The translations under genes and the position numbers were made by a program. A stretch of 15,714 nucleotides of DNA, taken from Pseudomonadota bacterium. Its GTDB lineage: Bacteria; Desulfobacterota; Desulfovibrionia; Desulfovibrionales; Desulfovibrionaceae. The notes beneath the pieces were generated by a model. The model saw nothing but the letters and a program-made list of their open reading frames with translations. It ran no database searches and was not told the DNA's origin. The stretch spans positions 1 through 15,714 of the forward strand of contig JAEXGX010000292.1 in the NCBI GenBank assembly GCA_023450535.1. The letters are read 5' to 3'. Positions 1-8,400 of the stretch are shown in pieces (position 1 is the first letter of the stretch; each line of letters begins with the position of its first letter).

Positions 1-47
1 CATGCGATGAAAGTCGAGACAGAAAGCGCGGTGTAGTGGGATAAAAA

Positions 48-63
48 TCACAAACTTTTGTGA
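48..63. promoter_or_regulatory. Perfect inverted repeat upstream of dctP (possible operator)
   Basis: The 7-bp arms TCACAAA (48-54) and TTTGTGA (57-63) are separated by 2 bp and end 38 bp before the dctP start codon. A 2-nt centre is too short for a good RNA hairpin, so a dimeric protein-binding site is more likely than a terminator. The half-site order (TCACA then TGTGA) is opposite to the CRP/HcpR-type TGTGA-N6-TCACA arrangement. No convincing -24/-12 sigma-54 promoter is visible in the first 101 bases, so the promoter may lie left of the window. Confidence 0.35.
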
Positions 64-101
64 CGAGACGCATGTTCATCTTTCAGGAAGGAGAGGTTGG
101 T

Positions 102-1196
102 ATGATGAAGCGATTATTGTTGGGAGCAGCAGCCTTGACGCTGTTTGGGGTACTACCGGGAACGGGAGCAGTTCAGGCAGAGGAGGTGAAGGCCAGGCCG
201 GAATTTGAGCTGAATTTCAATTTGCCTATTCCGCCCAACCATACGCGGTGGCAAAAGGCATTGAAAGGCTGGTGCGGGGAGATTGAGGCGCGCAGTGAGG
301 GGCGCATAAAAATTTACCCTTATTTTTCTGAGGCACTGAGCCGTCAGGCCGAGGCTTTTGAATCGGTGCAGAGCGGCGTTGCCGATCTGACCGAGAGTAC
401 ATTCAACAGTGGCAACGGGGCATTTCCCGGACACGAGGCTATGTTTACCCTGTTGAAACCCAGCCGTGCGCTGGCCGATCCTTCCGCATTCATGAATGCC
501 TTACATGAGGCTTTTCCACAGATGGAAGAGGAATTGGCCGGGACCAGAATCTTGTTCATGCATGCTCACCCCGTAGCGCTGATGATTGGCGTGAACCGGC
601 CGGTGAACAGTTTTGCTGCACTCAAGGGCCGCAAGATTTCCGCTCTGGGCACTGCCGTCATGGCTAACAAGCTTGTCGCCATGGGCTTTTCTCCCACGCA
701 ACTGATGTCGTCCGAGGAATTTATGGCCATGCAGCAAGGCGTGGTGGACGGCAATATGGTTGAATTCGATCAGCTCATATCCCGCCGCTATGGGGAGGTT
801 GTAAAGCAGATGGTTCTGGTGAATCTGGGCACTACGGCCTTTTTCTGCGTGATGAACCAGGACGTGTACGACTCTATGCCCGATGACCTCAAGGCCGTGA
901 TCGATTCCGTTTCCGGCGAGTACGCGGAAAAAATGATGAAAGACTACTGGAACACGCAGGAATTTGAATCCCTGAAAAAATGGATCGATACCTGCGGCGG
1001 TTCGCTCTACATGCTTACTGATGAGGAATACGCCGAGGCCGACCGGGCTATGGAAGGAGCGAAGGAAATCTGGATGAAGGGACTGCGCGGCGCCGGATAC
1101 GATGCGGAAAAATTTCTCGCCGTGATCCGCGACCTGGAGGAAAAATATAATCCGGAATGGAAGAATTACAGGACGGCGGCCTATATCGGGAAGTAG
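102..1196 (+). CDS. dctP: TRAP transporter solute-binding protein, DctP family
   Basis: This is the periplasmic receptor of a tripartite ATP-independent transporter; it delivers a small organic anion to the DctQM permease encoded next. I chose the ATG at 102 because AAGGAG (88-93) lies 8 nt upstream and translation then opens with a clean signal peptide: Met-Met-Lys-Arg, a hydrophobic core, and a VQA|EE cleavage site after residue 26. A GTG at 60 in the same frame would put 14 polar residues before it. At 364 residues the length is normal for the family. Family landmarks are GRIKIYPY (67-74), the ADLTES region near 94-99, and the GRKIS...MGFSPTQLMSSEEFMAMQQGVVDG block (176-217, with gaps). 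The arginine normally found in KIR/KLR of this block, which salt-bridges the ligand carboxylate in SiaP, is Ser180 here. The family is certain; the ligand is unknown. Confidence 0.93.
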   Translation: MMKRLLLGAAALTLFGVLPGTGAVQAEEVKARPEFELNFNLPIPPNHTRWQKALKGWCGEIEARSEGRIKIYPYFSEALSRQAEAFESVQSGVADLTESTFNSGNGAFPGHEAMFTLLKPSRALADPSAFMNALHEAFPQMEEELAGTRILFMHAHPVALMIGVNRPVNSFAALKGRKISALGTAVMANKLVAMGFSPTQLMSSEEFMAMQQGVVDGNMVEFDQLISRRYGEVVKQMVLVNLGTTAFFCVMNQDVYDSMPDDLKAVIDSVSGEYAEKMMKDYWNTQEFESLKKWIDTCGGSLYMLTDEEYAEADRAMEGAKEIWMKGLRGAGYDAEKFLAVIRDLEEKYNPEWKNYRTAAYIGK

Positions 1197-1242
1197 GCCA
1201 TTTTTGTCTTGAACGGTCTTTGGATTCCCCTCCCAACGATTC

Positions 1243-1263
1243 CCGGCGGGATGTATCCGCCGG
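1243..1263 (+). repeat. Intercistronic hairpin between dctP and dctQM
   Basis: CCGGCGG (1243-1249) and CCGCCGG (1257-1263) form a perfect 7-bp GC-only stem with a 7-nt loop, just ahead of the dctQM ribosome-binding site (AAAGGA, 1271-1276). No T-tract follows, so it is not a standard terminator. Hairpins after binding-protein genes commonly protect the upstream mRNA and raise receptor level over permease; that role here is inferred. Confidence 0.5.
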
Positions 1264-1282
1264 AGCAAGGAAAGGACAATAC

Positions 1283-3196
1283 ATGAGCACTCCCGAATTG
1301 ACCCGCCTGAGCCGGGATTATCCCGGATCCCTGCGGCCCGCCTTCATGATGTTCGATAGCGTCACCCGCTGGATGAGCATCGGCGGCATGGCCTTCTTTC
1401 TGATCATGGTGTTTCTGACCTTTATGGACGTTTTTTTGCGCTATGTATTCCGCCAGCCCCTGCGCGGCACGGTGGAAATCACCCAGTTTATGATGGTGTT
1501 CGGCGTGTTCGCGGGCATGGCCTACTGTCAGGTAAACAAGAACATGGTGGGCATGGACGTGATCACCGCGCGCCTGTCGGAAAAAAACTTCTGGCTGCTG
1601 GAAAGCCTCACCTCGATCATGTCAACGGCCATTCTGATTATGTGTACCTATGCCACCTGGCGCTACGGCATGACCTGCCGCATCGTCTCCGGCATCTTCG
1701 GCATGCCGTTTCGCTGGTACATCCTGTGGGGGGCCTTCGGCATGGGGGTGCTGACACTGGCCCTGTTTAAACAGGTCATTGTCAATATCTATCAGGCAGG
1801 CCGCTATGCGGGCAAAGGCGGAGCCATTATGGCGCTGTTCATTGGTCTCGCCGTGGTGGGGATTGGCGCATACCTCGTTACCCATCGCCTGACGGACTGG
1901 AGTCCTGAAGCCCTTGGCGGGATTTCCCTGCTGGTGTTGTTGTTCATGTTTTTTATTGGCGTACCTGTGCCCTATGCCCTGCTTATTTCCGGTTTCGTGT
2001 TCATCTGTGCGATCCGCGGCCCCATCGCTGGGCTCAGTGTGTTCGGCAAGGCGTGGATCAATACAGTGGCCTCGTATAACTACTCCCCTCTCGTGTTCTT
2101 CATGTTGCTCGGCTACTTCTGTTTCTACGGCAGATTCGGGCAGGATATCTACCAGTGCGCCCGCGAGCGCATCGGCCACCTGCGCGGTGGTCTCGCCATG
2201 GGCACCGTGGTGGCCTGCGCCCTGTTCGGCGCGGTGGTGGGCGACGTGTTGCCCGGCAGTATCGCCATGGCGGCCATTGCTCTGCCGGAAATGCGCAAGC
2301 ACAATTACGATGACGGTCTGGCCGTGGGGACTCTGGCCTGTTCCGGCACGCTCGGATGTCTTATTCCGCCCAGCGGATCCTTTATCATTTACGGCATTCT
2401 GGCCGAGCAATCCATCGGAGAATTGTTCATCGCGGGTATTGTGCCCGGCATCATCTGCATGATTTGCTTCATGATCGCCATCTGGGTCGTGGTGAAGCGC
2501 AGACCCGAACTTGCCCCGCAACTGCCGAAGATCGAGAAGAAGGATCGCAGTTCGGCGACCAAGAGCGTACTGCCCGTGGGCCTGTTGTTTGTCGTGGTCG
2601 TCGGCGGTATTTACGGCGGTTTCTTTACGCCCACAGAAGGCGGCGCGGTCGGCGCTTCCGTCATGCTGCTTCTGGCTCTGGTGATGCGCCGCCTTACCTG
2701 GAAGGCCATGTTCAGCGCCCTGAGCGACACCGCCAAGTATACGGCCATGACCTTCGCCGTGCTGGGCGCGGCCTCCGCGCTGGGCACGCTCATGACCCTG
2801 AGCCGCATCCCTCTGTTCGTGGGAGATTTTGTGGCCGGGCTCAACGTCGCGCCCATGATCATCCTGCTGGTGATTATTCTGGTGCTGTGCTTTCTGGGTT
2901 GCTTTATCCCGGCCACGCCGCTCATGCTTATCTGCATTCCGCTCTTTGTACCCATTGCGCATATGTTCCAGTGGAATCTGGTGTGGTTCGGCGTGATCAT
3001 CACCATCGTGTTCAACCTTGCGGCTATCACTCCACCCTTTGGTATCAGCCTGTTCGTCATGAAGGCCATTGCTGGTGTGCCCCTGACCCTGATGTTCCGT
3101 TCCGCGTTGCCCTTTGTCATCGCCACGTTCATCTGTCTGGGGTTGATCGTCGTGTTCCCCTCCCTGTCGCTGATGCTTCCCCATCTCATGCGCTAA
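1283..3196 (+). CDS. dctQM: Fused TRAP transporter permease (DctQ small + DctM large subunit)
   Basis: This inner-membrane ion-driven permease works with the DctP receptor encoded 86 bp upstream. The start is the ATG at 1283, preceded by AAAGGA 6 nt away; an in-frame ATG at 1157 would overlap dctP and add 42 polar residues. The product is 637 residues. Residues 23-175 are a DctQ domain (about four helices, with the typical FLRYVFRQPLRGTVEITQF segment split across 51-69). Residues 183-199 are a hydrophobic linker helix of the kind that joins Q and M in fused permeases. From about 212 to the end is DctM, with PGSIAMAAIALPEM (324-337), GTLGCLIPPS (355-364), SIGELFIAGIVPG (377-389), FFTPTEGGAVGA (447-458) and ITPPFG (582-587). 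Nothing is truncated and the M-domain signature motifs are intact. The family is secure; the substrate is not readable from the permease. Confidence 0.93.
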   Translation: MSTPELTRLSRDYPGSLRPAFMMFDSVTRWMSIGGMAFFLIMVFLTFMDVFLRYVFRQPLRGTVEITQFMMVFGVFAGMAYCQVNKNMVGMDVITARLSEKNFWLLESLTSIMSTAILIMCTYATWRYGMTCRIVSGIFGMPFRWYILWGAFGMGVLTLALFKQVIVNIYQAGRYAGKGGAIMALFIGLAVVGIGAYLVTHRLTDWSPEALGGISLLVLLFMFFIGVPVPYALLISGFVFICAIRGPIAGLSVFGKAWINTVASYNYSPLVFFMLLGYFCFYGRFGQDIYQCARERIGHLRGGLAMGTVVACALFGAVVGDVLPGSIAMAAIALPEMRKHNYDDGLAVGTLACSGTLGCLIPPSGSFIIYGILAEQSIGELFIAGIVPGIICMICFMIAIWVVVKRRPELAPQLPKIEKKDRSSATKSVLPVGLLFVVVVGGIYGGFFTPTEGGAVGASVMLLLALVMRRLTWKAMFSALSDTAKYTAMTFAVLGAASALGTLMTLSRIPLFVGDFVAGLNVAPMIILLVIILVLCFLGCFIPATPLMLICIPLFVPIAHMFQWNLVWFGVIITIVFNLAAITPPFGISLFVMKAIAGVPLTLMFRSALPFVIATFICLGLIVVFPSLSLMLPHLMR

Positions 3197-3221
3197 CCCA
3201 AACCACACTGGAGATAAGAAT

Positions 3222-3470
3222 ATGCCTCCCGTCATTGACCCTGAAAAATGTGTTGCTTGCGGTACGTGCGCCCAGATCTGCCCGGACGAGGTATTCCGGC
3301 TGGAGCGGGAAAAGGGCGAGATCCCCGTTGTCATGTATCCGGATGAATGCTGGCACTGCAACGCCTGCGCGCTGGATTGCCCGAAGCAGGCCATCGAACT
3401 GCGCTTTCCCCTGCACTACATGATCCTGAAAACAGATGCCGCTACACTCAACCGAAAGGCAGGTGCCTGA
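3222..3470 (+). CDS. Two-cluster [4Fe-4S] ferredoxin-like subunit, AprB-like
   Basis: This small cytoplasmic electron-transfer subunit is probably the partner of the flavoprotein that starts 1 bp after its stop codon. The 82-residue product has two CX2CX2CX3CP motifs, Cys10/13/16/20 and Cys43/46/49/53, each typical of a [4Fe-4S] cluster. A GGAG sequence 8-9 nt before the ATG at 3222 supports the start. The order iron-sulfur gene then flavoprotein gene matches aprBA of sulfate reducers. It is shorter than AprB (about 150-167 residues) because it lacks the C-terminal tail that wraps around AprA, so it should not be called AprB itself. It would pass electrons to or from the flavin; the ultimate donor or acceptor (ferredoxin pool, membrane complex) is not encoded here. 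Confidence 0.9.
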   Translation: MPPVIDPEKCVACGTCAQICPDEVFRLEREKGEIPVVMYPDECWHCNACALDCPKQAIELRFPLHYMILKTDAATLNRKAGA

Positions 3471-3471
3471 G

Positions 3472-5154
3472 ATGATTCCCGTCACACAAGTCATTGATTC
3501 CGATTTTGTCATCGTGGGGGGCGGCATTGCCGGACTTTCCGCCGCCATTGCCGCCGGAGAGGCGGGCGTCAAAGCCACCCTGCTGGAAAAGGCCGACACC
3601 AGACGCAGCGGCAGCGGGTGCGGCGGAAATGACCATTTCTTCTGTTACCTGCCCGAAGTACACGGCCCGGATATCCACATGATCCTTCGGGAAATGATGC
3701 TCAGTATGGTGGGCGACCGCATGGACGGAGACATGGCGCTGTTTTTTCTGGAAAAGTCCGGTGAAATGGTGCATCGCTGGCATGAATGGGGAATCAACAT
3801 GAAACCCTACGGCGGTTTTGAATTCCGGGGGCACGCCTTCCCCGGCAGGCCGCGCATCTGGTTGAAGTACGACGGGCATAACCAGAAGGCTGTCTTGAAC
3901 AAACGGGCCAGGGCGCTCGGTGCGAACGTGATTAACCATCACAGCGCGCTGGAGGTGGTGGCTTCAGGCGGGCGCGTCGTAGGCGTGCTGGCGCTGGACA
4001 CCAGCCATGAGGAACCTTCCTTTACGCTGGTACGCAGCCCCAACGTGTTGCTGGCCACGGGCATGACCACGCGCCTGTATAACTCCAGCGTGACGCCGGG
4101 CTATCTGTTCAATTCCACATCCTGCCCCTCCTGTGTCGGGTCGGGCATCGCCCAGGCCCTGCGCGCCGGGGCGCGGCTGGTGAACATGGAGCTGAACGGC
4201 GGACATGTCGGCCCGGCCTATTTTACCCGCAGCGGTAAAGCCACCTGGATCGGAGTATACAAGTTCCCGGACGGAACGCCCATGGGCCCGTTCGTCACCG
4301 TGCCCACCAGAGATTACGGCGACATCACCGCCGATTTATGGTCCGGCGCTTTTTCGGAAAGTCGCCGTAACGGGCGCGGGCCCATTTATATTGACTGTTC
4401 GCAGATATCCGAAGAAGACTACGAATGCATGATGCGCGACTTTGTCAGTGAAGGCTTGACCAGTTTGCGCGCCTACATGGACAGGCATGGCCTTGATCTG
4501 CGTAAGCATGCTGTGGAGTTTGTGGAATATGAGTGCGGCCTGCTGGGGCAGGGGCCGGAAATTGATCGCACGGCGGAAACCACCGTGCCTGGTCTATACG
4601 TAGCCGGAGATCTGATGGGCAACGTACGCGGTGAGGTGGCCGCCGCCTCGGTATTCGGCTGGGAATGCGGCAAGGCCGTGGCAGGCAAGGGCTATGCCGC
4701 GCCCACGGAAGACCTGGCCGCTCTGGATGCCGTATGCAAGGCCATGGAATTTTATAGTTCCCTGTATGAGCGTGAAAAGGGAGCACCTTGGAAGGAAGCC
4801 AACGTAGCGCTGGCCCAGATTATGACGGACTATATCCCTGTGGGCGACGGGCGCGTGCGCTCCGGCAGTATGATGACGGCAGGGCTGAATTACCTGCGCG
4901 ATCTGCGTGAACGCTGCACGGCGGAAATCAAGGCCAACAACGCGCATGAACTTATGCGCGCGGCAGAGGTGTTTGAACTTATGGATATCGGGGAAACCAT
5001 TGCCCGGTGCGCTCTGGAACGTAAGGAAACGCGCTATAACCACAAACGCCCGGATTTCCCTTTCCCGGATCCGAAATACATGGACAACTTCCTTACCGTG
5101 ACCAGAACGGAGGGAGAATACAGGTTCGGGTTGCGGGCACGCCGTTCGGCCTAG
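3472..5154 (+). CDS. FAD-dependent oxidoreductase, fumarate reductase / AprA-like flavoprotein
   Basis: This is the probable catalytic subunit of a cytoplasmic redox enzyme with the preceding ferredoxin. The ATG at 3472 follows the ferredoxin stop by one base, with AAGG/AGG sequences (3455-3463) upstream, so translation is probably coupled. The 560-residue product opens with a Rossmann FAD motif (VIVGGGIAGLSAAIAA, 13-28) and a ribose-binding glutamate (LLEK, 37-40). It also has NGRGPIYID (300-308), which matches the REGRGPIYMD stretch of AprA, and the second FAD motif TTVPGLYVAGD (370-380). The C-terminus (CALERKETRYNHKRPDFP, 513-530) resembles the superfamily capping region. The HPTG and HYTMGG substrate-binding motifs of fumarate reductase are absent: residues 352-358 read EYECGLL. 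There is no Tat or Sec signal. It is neither a true fumarate reductase nor, with its short partner, a standard APS reductase; the substrate is unknown. Confidence 0.85.
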   Translation: MIPVTQVIDSDFVIVGGGIAGLSAAIAAGEAGVKATLLEKADTRRSGSGCGGNDHFFCYLPEVHGPDIHMILREMMLSMVGDRMDGDMALFFLEKSGEMVHRWHEWGINMKPYGGFEFRGHAFPGRPRIWLKYDGHNQKAVLNKRARALGANVINHHSALEVVASGGRVVGVLALDTSHEEPSFTLVRSPNVLLATGMTTRLYNSSVTPGYLFNSTSCPSCVGSGIAQALRAGARLVNMELNGGHVGPAYFTRSGKATWIGVYKFPDGTPMGPFVTVPTRDYGDITADLWSGAFSESRRNGRGPIYIDCSQISEEDYECMMRDFVSEGLTSLRAYMDRHGLDLRKHAVEFVEYECGLLGQGPEIDRTAETTVPGLYVAGDLMGNVRGEVAAASVFGWECGKAVAGKGYAAPTEDLAALDAVCKAMEFYSSLYEREKGAPWKEANVALAQIMTDYIPVGDGRVRSGSMMTAGLNYLRDLRERCTAEIKANNAHELMRAAEVFELMDIGETIARCALERKETRYNHKRPDFPFPDPKYMDNFLTVTRTEGEYRFGLRARRSA

Positions 5155-5220
5155 AGCGTCTCGCGATTGAAAATATCTGCCAGCCAGATCCTGTATTCTG
5201 ACCCGCAGGTTTCACGCCTC

Positions 5221-5263
5221 CGCCGGAGCTCAACGCCGCAAGTGAATTGCGGCTACTCCGGCG
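5221..5263. repeat. Compound stem-loop
   Basis: An outer 8-bp stem pairs CGCCGGAG (5221-5228) with CTCCGGCG (5256-5263). An inner 7-bp stem pairs GCCGCAA (5235-5241) with TTGCGGC (5247-5253) around a GTGAA loop. Both stems are perfect and separated by an asymmetric 6/2 internal loop. No T-run follows. Confidence 0.6.
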
Positions 5264-5322
5264 TCGCGGTGGAGTCTCGCCTTGTTCGGCTCCGTGGAGC
5301 ATGTCGCCATTGAAATGTTCCA

Positions 5323-5385
5323 CGCCGCAAAGCGGCTTGACGGGAAGGCACGAAAATCGCTCGCTTTGCGGCGCAGCCAAGCCGC
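5323..5385. repeat. 12-bp inverted repeat with alternative pairing
   Basis: CGCCGCAAAGCG (5323-5334) and CGCTTTGCGGCG (5362-5373) are perfect 12-bp inverted repeats with a 27-nt loop. The overlapping GCGGCTTG (5332-5339) is also perfectly complementary to CAAGCCGC (5378-5385). The two pairings compete for 5332-5334, or the loop part GCTTG (5335-5339) could pair with CAAGC (5378-5382) as a pseudoknot. Which fold forms, if any, cannot be told from one sequence. Confidence 0.55.
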
Positions 5386-5405
5386 GGCCTACGCGCAATT
5401 TTCGG

Positions 5406-5425
5406 GCTGCTGACTTTTCGGCAGC
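5406..5425. repeat. Short hairpin ahead of the regulator gene
   Basis: GCTGCTGA (5406-5413) pairs with TCGGCAGC (5418-5425) through 8 positions including one T-G wobble, closing a CTTT tetraloop. It lies 50 bp upstream of the regulator start codon. There is no downstream T-run. Confidence 0.45.
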
Positions 5426-5474
5426 TTCGTCTGAAATGTGGCCGGTATATGACCGTAACCTGAAAGGAACAGGC

Positions 5475-8400
5475 ATGACTCAGTTGTCCGTGAACGCCGC
5501 ACTTATTCTTTTTCTGTACGCGATGACCTCCTCCCGAAGCTGGAATGTGGAACAAGCCGCCAGCCTTTGCGGACTCGCCCCGCAGGAAGCGGAAAGCGCT
5601 CTGCGAGAGCTGGAACGGGAAGGGCTGGCCGAGCGGGAACGCGCTGGCAGTGGAGGGAATCCGGCGGGAGACAGAAGAAAGAAAGATCTGTGGCGGGTTC
5701 CGAAGTCTCCGGACTCCCTTTCTTCTTTCCATTCTGGGATGCCCCCGGCGGAGCATTGTGCCGGCGGGGTGCCGTTGTATTGCCTGCGCTTGTACGAGGG
5801 CAGGGCGCTGGATGCGGTCGAGGAGCTTGCCGCGTGGACGGAAGACCGGCAGGAGGCTCACAGTGCCTGGATTCTGGATTTTGTCATTGACGAGATCGTG
5901 CGTACACTTTTACGCGCCCCATTGCGAATTTGTGATGAAAAGGAGCGTGCCCGTTTTATTGAATTGGCCATCCGGGCTCATTCCCTGGCCGACTTTCAGG
6001 GCCGGACGCCGCGCGGAATGCGGGTGCTGTTGCTCAAGGCGCGGGGCGTGGCCCGGATTTTGAACAACGCCAGCTATCTGTACATCCTGAATACCATGCT
6101 CGATGTACGGAAGATTCTGTTCGACAACGAGAGTGTGCCGCCGCGCGGCGGCACAGGGCGCCTTGCCCCGGACGAGGTGCGGGATGGGGCGCATTTTCTG
6201 GCCGATGCCGCTCCTTATATCAGCATGTACAACTACCTTCAGGGGAGCGCCCGGCAGGCTCTGGATCATTTCTCTCTGGCCGGGGGCAGTTCTCCGTCCG
6301 CGTTCGCCGTGGCCGGGGAAAACGCCGTGCCCCAGGGAGCGTTTGCTTCGGCCTTTGCCGCGCTGGCCGCTGTGCAGTTCGGGGATGCCGGGCTGGCAGT
6401 GTCCATGCTCAAGACCAGTCTGAGCCGTAATGCCCGTAGCGCAGGATGCCCCACGAAAAGCTGGCTGCATTCGCATCTGGCCACGGTGTATCTGGCGGCG
6501 GGCAGGCCGGACGAGGCGCTGGAGCATGTGGACGCCGCGCTGGCCGTAGGGCTGGAGCAAAATGTCCAGTGCTGGATGGCCGCGCATACCGCGCTGGCGC
6601 ACTACCATATCCTGCAGGGCCGCCCCGGCGTGGCACGCCGGGTGCTCGGCCGCGCGGTGGAAGAGGCGCGGGCCAGAGACTACCGTTGGGGCTACAGCTC
6701 CCCGTGGTTTTTGGACATGTTGTATGTTTTCCGCCGCAACGCGCTGGCGGATTTGCCGGGTTACAGGCTCGAGAGCGAACTGGAGCGCTGTGAAGGCGGG
6801 CGCAACCCGTTGCTTCGAGCTGTGGCCGGACGCATTCGGGGGGACATTCTGTTCCGGGACGGGGCGCGCCTGCGTGACGCGCAACTGCCCTTGCTCAAGA
6901 GCAGGGCCTTTTTCAAGCTTCAGCAGCTTCCTGTTGAAAAATGCAAGACCTGCGCGGTGCTGGCCCAGGCCAGTCTGGCCGCAGGAGAACAGGCTCAGGC
7001 CCTGCGTTACGCCATTGAGGCCTGGCCTTGCCGTGAACAGTTTCTGCCCTTGGGAATTTACTGGTCCGCCGAGCTGGAAGCCATTATGCCCGTGCCCCGC
7101 GCCAAGGGGACAGAGCAGGGCGATTCCGCCGGGGATGCGTGGCGTCTGGCCTTTTTCAAAGCGCTGCTGAGTCTGAATCCGGAAGACTGCGAAGCTTTTC
7201 CGCAGAACATGCTCAAGTGCGTAGCCGGGGCGCTCGGGGCGTCGCGCGCCAGCCTTTTTGATGCTGACGATGCGGGGAGGCCGCGCATGGTGAGCTCCCT
7301 GAACATGACGCGGGAGCAGGTGTTCGGCAGAGGCACTGCTTTCCCTCTGTATCTGGTGGAGGAATGCCTTGAAGGCGTGCCGGTAAGCATCACGCGCGAG
7401 GCGCTGGGTCTTCCTGATACCGGAGAATTTGACTGGCGTATGGCCTGCGTGCCTGTCTCTGCCGCGCAGGGAGGAGACGGGCACGCCCACGCCCTCTATA
7501 TTGAAGGGGATACGTTCACGCGTGCCGGGGATATGGAGGAATCTTTTCTTCTGGCCTGCGGCGAACTGCTCGGCGTGCTGACCGCTCGCTGGATCGCAGC
7601 GGCGGAACGTGCGCGTGAGGCCGCGCCGGCCCTTGCTGTACGCGGAAAGAGCGAGGATTCCCCCCGGCTGATCGTATACAGCAGTGAAGCCATGCGCCGG
7701 GTGCTGGAGCAGGCGGATACGGCGGCGAGCTCCGACGCCTCGGTGCTGATCTGCGGAGAATCCGGAGTGGGCAAGGAGCTTGTGGCGCGGCGCATTCATG
7801 AAAAGAGCGGAAGAAGCGGGCCTTTTGTGGCGGTGAACCTGTCCAGCCTGCCGGAAGAACTGTTTGAGAGTGAAATGCTCGGTTATGAGCGTGGAGCGTT
7901 CACCGGAGCCTTCAGCCGCAAAATCGGCCTGTTGGAAATGGCCGACCGGGGGACGCTGTTCATTGACGAAGTACCCGATATTTCCCCGCGTATTCAGGTG
8001 AAACTGTTACGCCTGTTGCAGGAACGCAATTTTATGCGCCTCGGTTCCACCCGCGTACTCGGGTCGGACTTCCGCCTGATAGTGGCGACCAACCGTAATC
8101 TCTTTGCGGAAATGCGGCAGGGTAGTTTCCGTAACGATCTTTTCTACCGCATCTGCGTGGTGCCTCTGTTCATTCCTCCACTGCGGGAGCGGCCGGAAGA
8201 CATTGATGCTCTGTTGCGGCATTACCTTGAATATTTTTCCCGGCGGCACGGGCGGAAGGAACCGGAAATCGGAGACGAGGATGCCCGGCGTCTGCGCGCC
8301 TATGCCTGGCCCGGTAATATCCGGGAGCTGAAAAACGTCATGGAGAGAGCCGTTATTTTCGCACGGGAGGGGAGGGCCGAATTTTCCTTTGACGAAGAGG

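Larger units (their letters stand above)
5155..5474. other. Non-coding spacer with dense inverted repeats
   Basis: This 320-bp gap separates the flavoprotein from the regulator and shows no credible gene; open frames crossing it read as low-complexity translations of the repeats. The first 65 bp are fairly plain. From 5221 to 5425 it contains a two-part stem-loop, a 12-bp inverted repeat with an alternative pairing, and a short closing hairpin, listed separately. The word CGCCGCAA occurs at 5234-5241 and 5323-5330, and its complement TTGCGGCG at 5366-5373 (TTGCGGC also at 5247-5253), so the hairpins share a common building block. It could be a dispersed intergenic repeat, a leader RNA for the regulator, or an attenuator. 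No T-tract makes a classical terminator. Confidence 0.6.

Noticed and set aside
1..36. Possible tail of an upstream gene ending with a TAG at 34-36
   Set aside because: Two of the three frames could equally be a gene tail in so short a stretch; nothing in the residues identifies either one.
1622..3394. A 590-codon open frame on the - strand across dctQM
   Set aside because: It is rich in His, Gln, Gly and Asp with no hydrophobic or domain pattern, and is antisense to a clear TRAP permease.
3472..5154. Calling the flavoprotein AprA (APS reductase alpha subunit)
   Set aside because: The similarity is real, but the partner lacks the AprB tail, no sat, qmo or other sulfate-reduction gene is nearby, and the active-site segment differs.
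5247..5474. Upstream extension of the regulator reading frame
   Set aside because: The 76 extra residues translate the repeat-rich spacer and lack a ribosome-binding site; the ATG at 5475 has a well-placed AAAGGA.
5910..7799. A 629-codon open frame on the - strand across the sigma-54 activator
   Set aside because: It is antisense to a gene with intact TPR-like, GAF-like and AAA+ regions; its own translation shows no recognisable domain.
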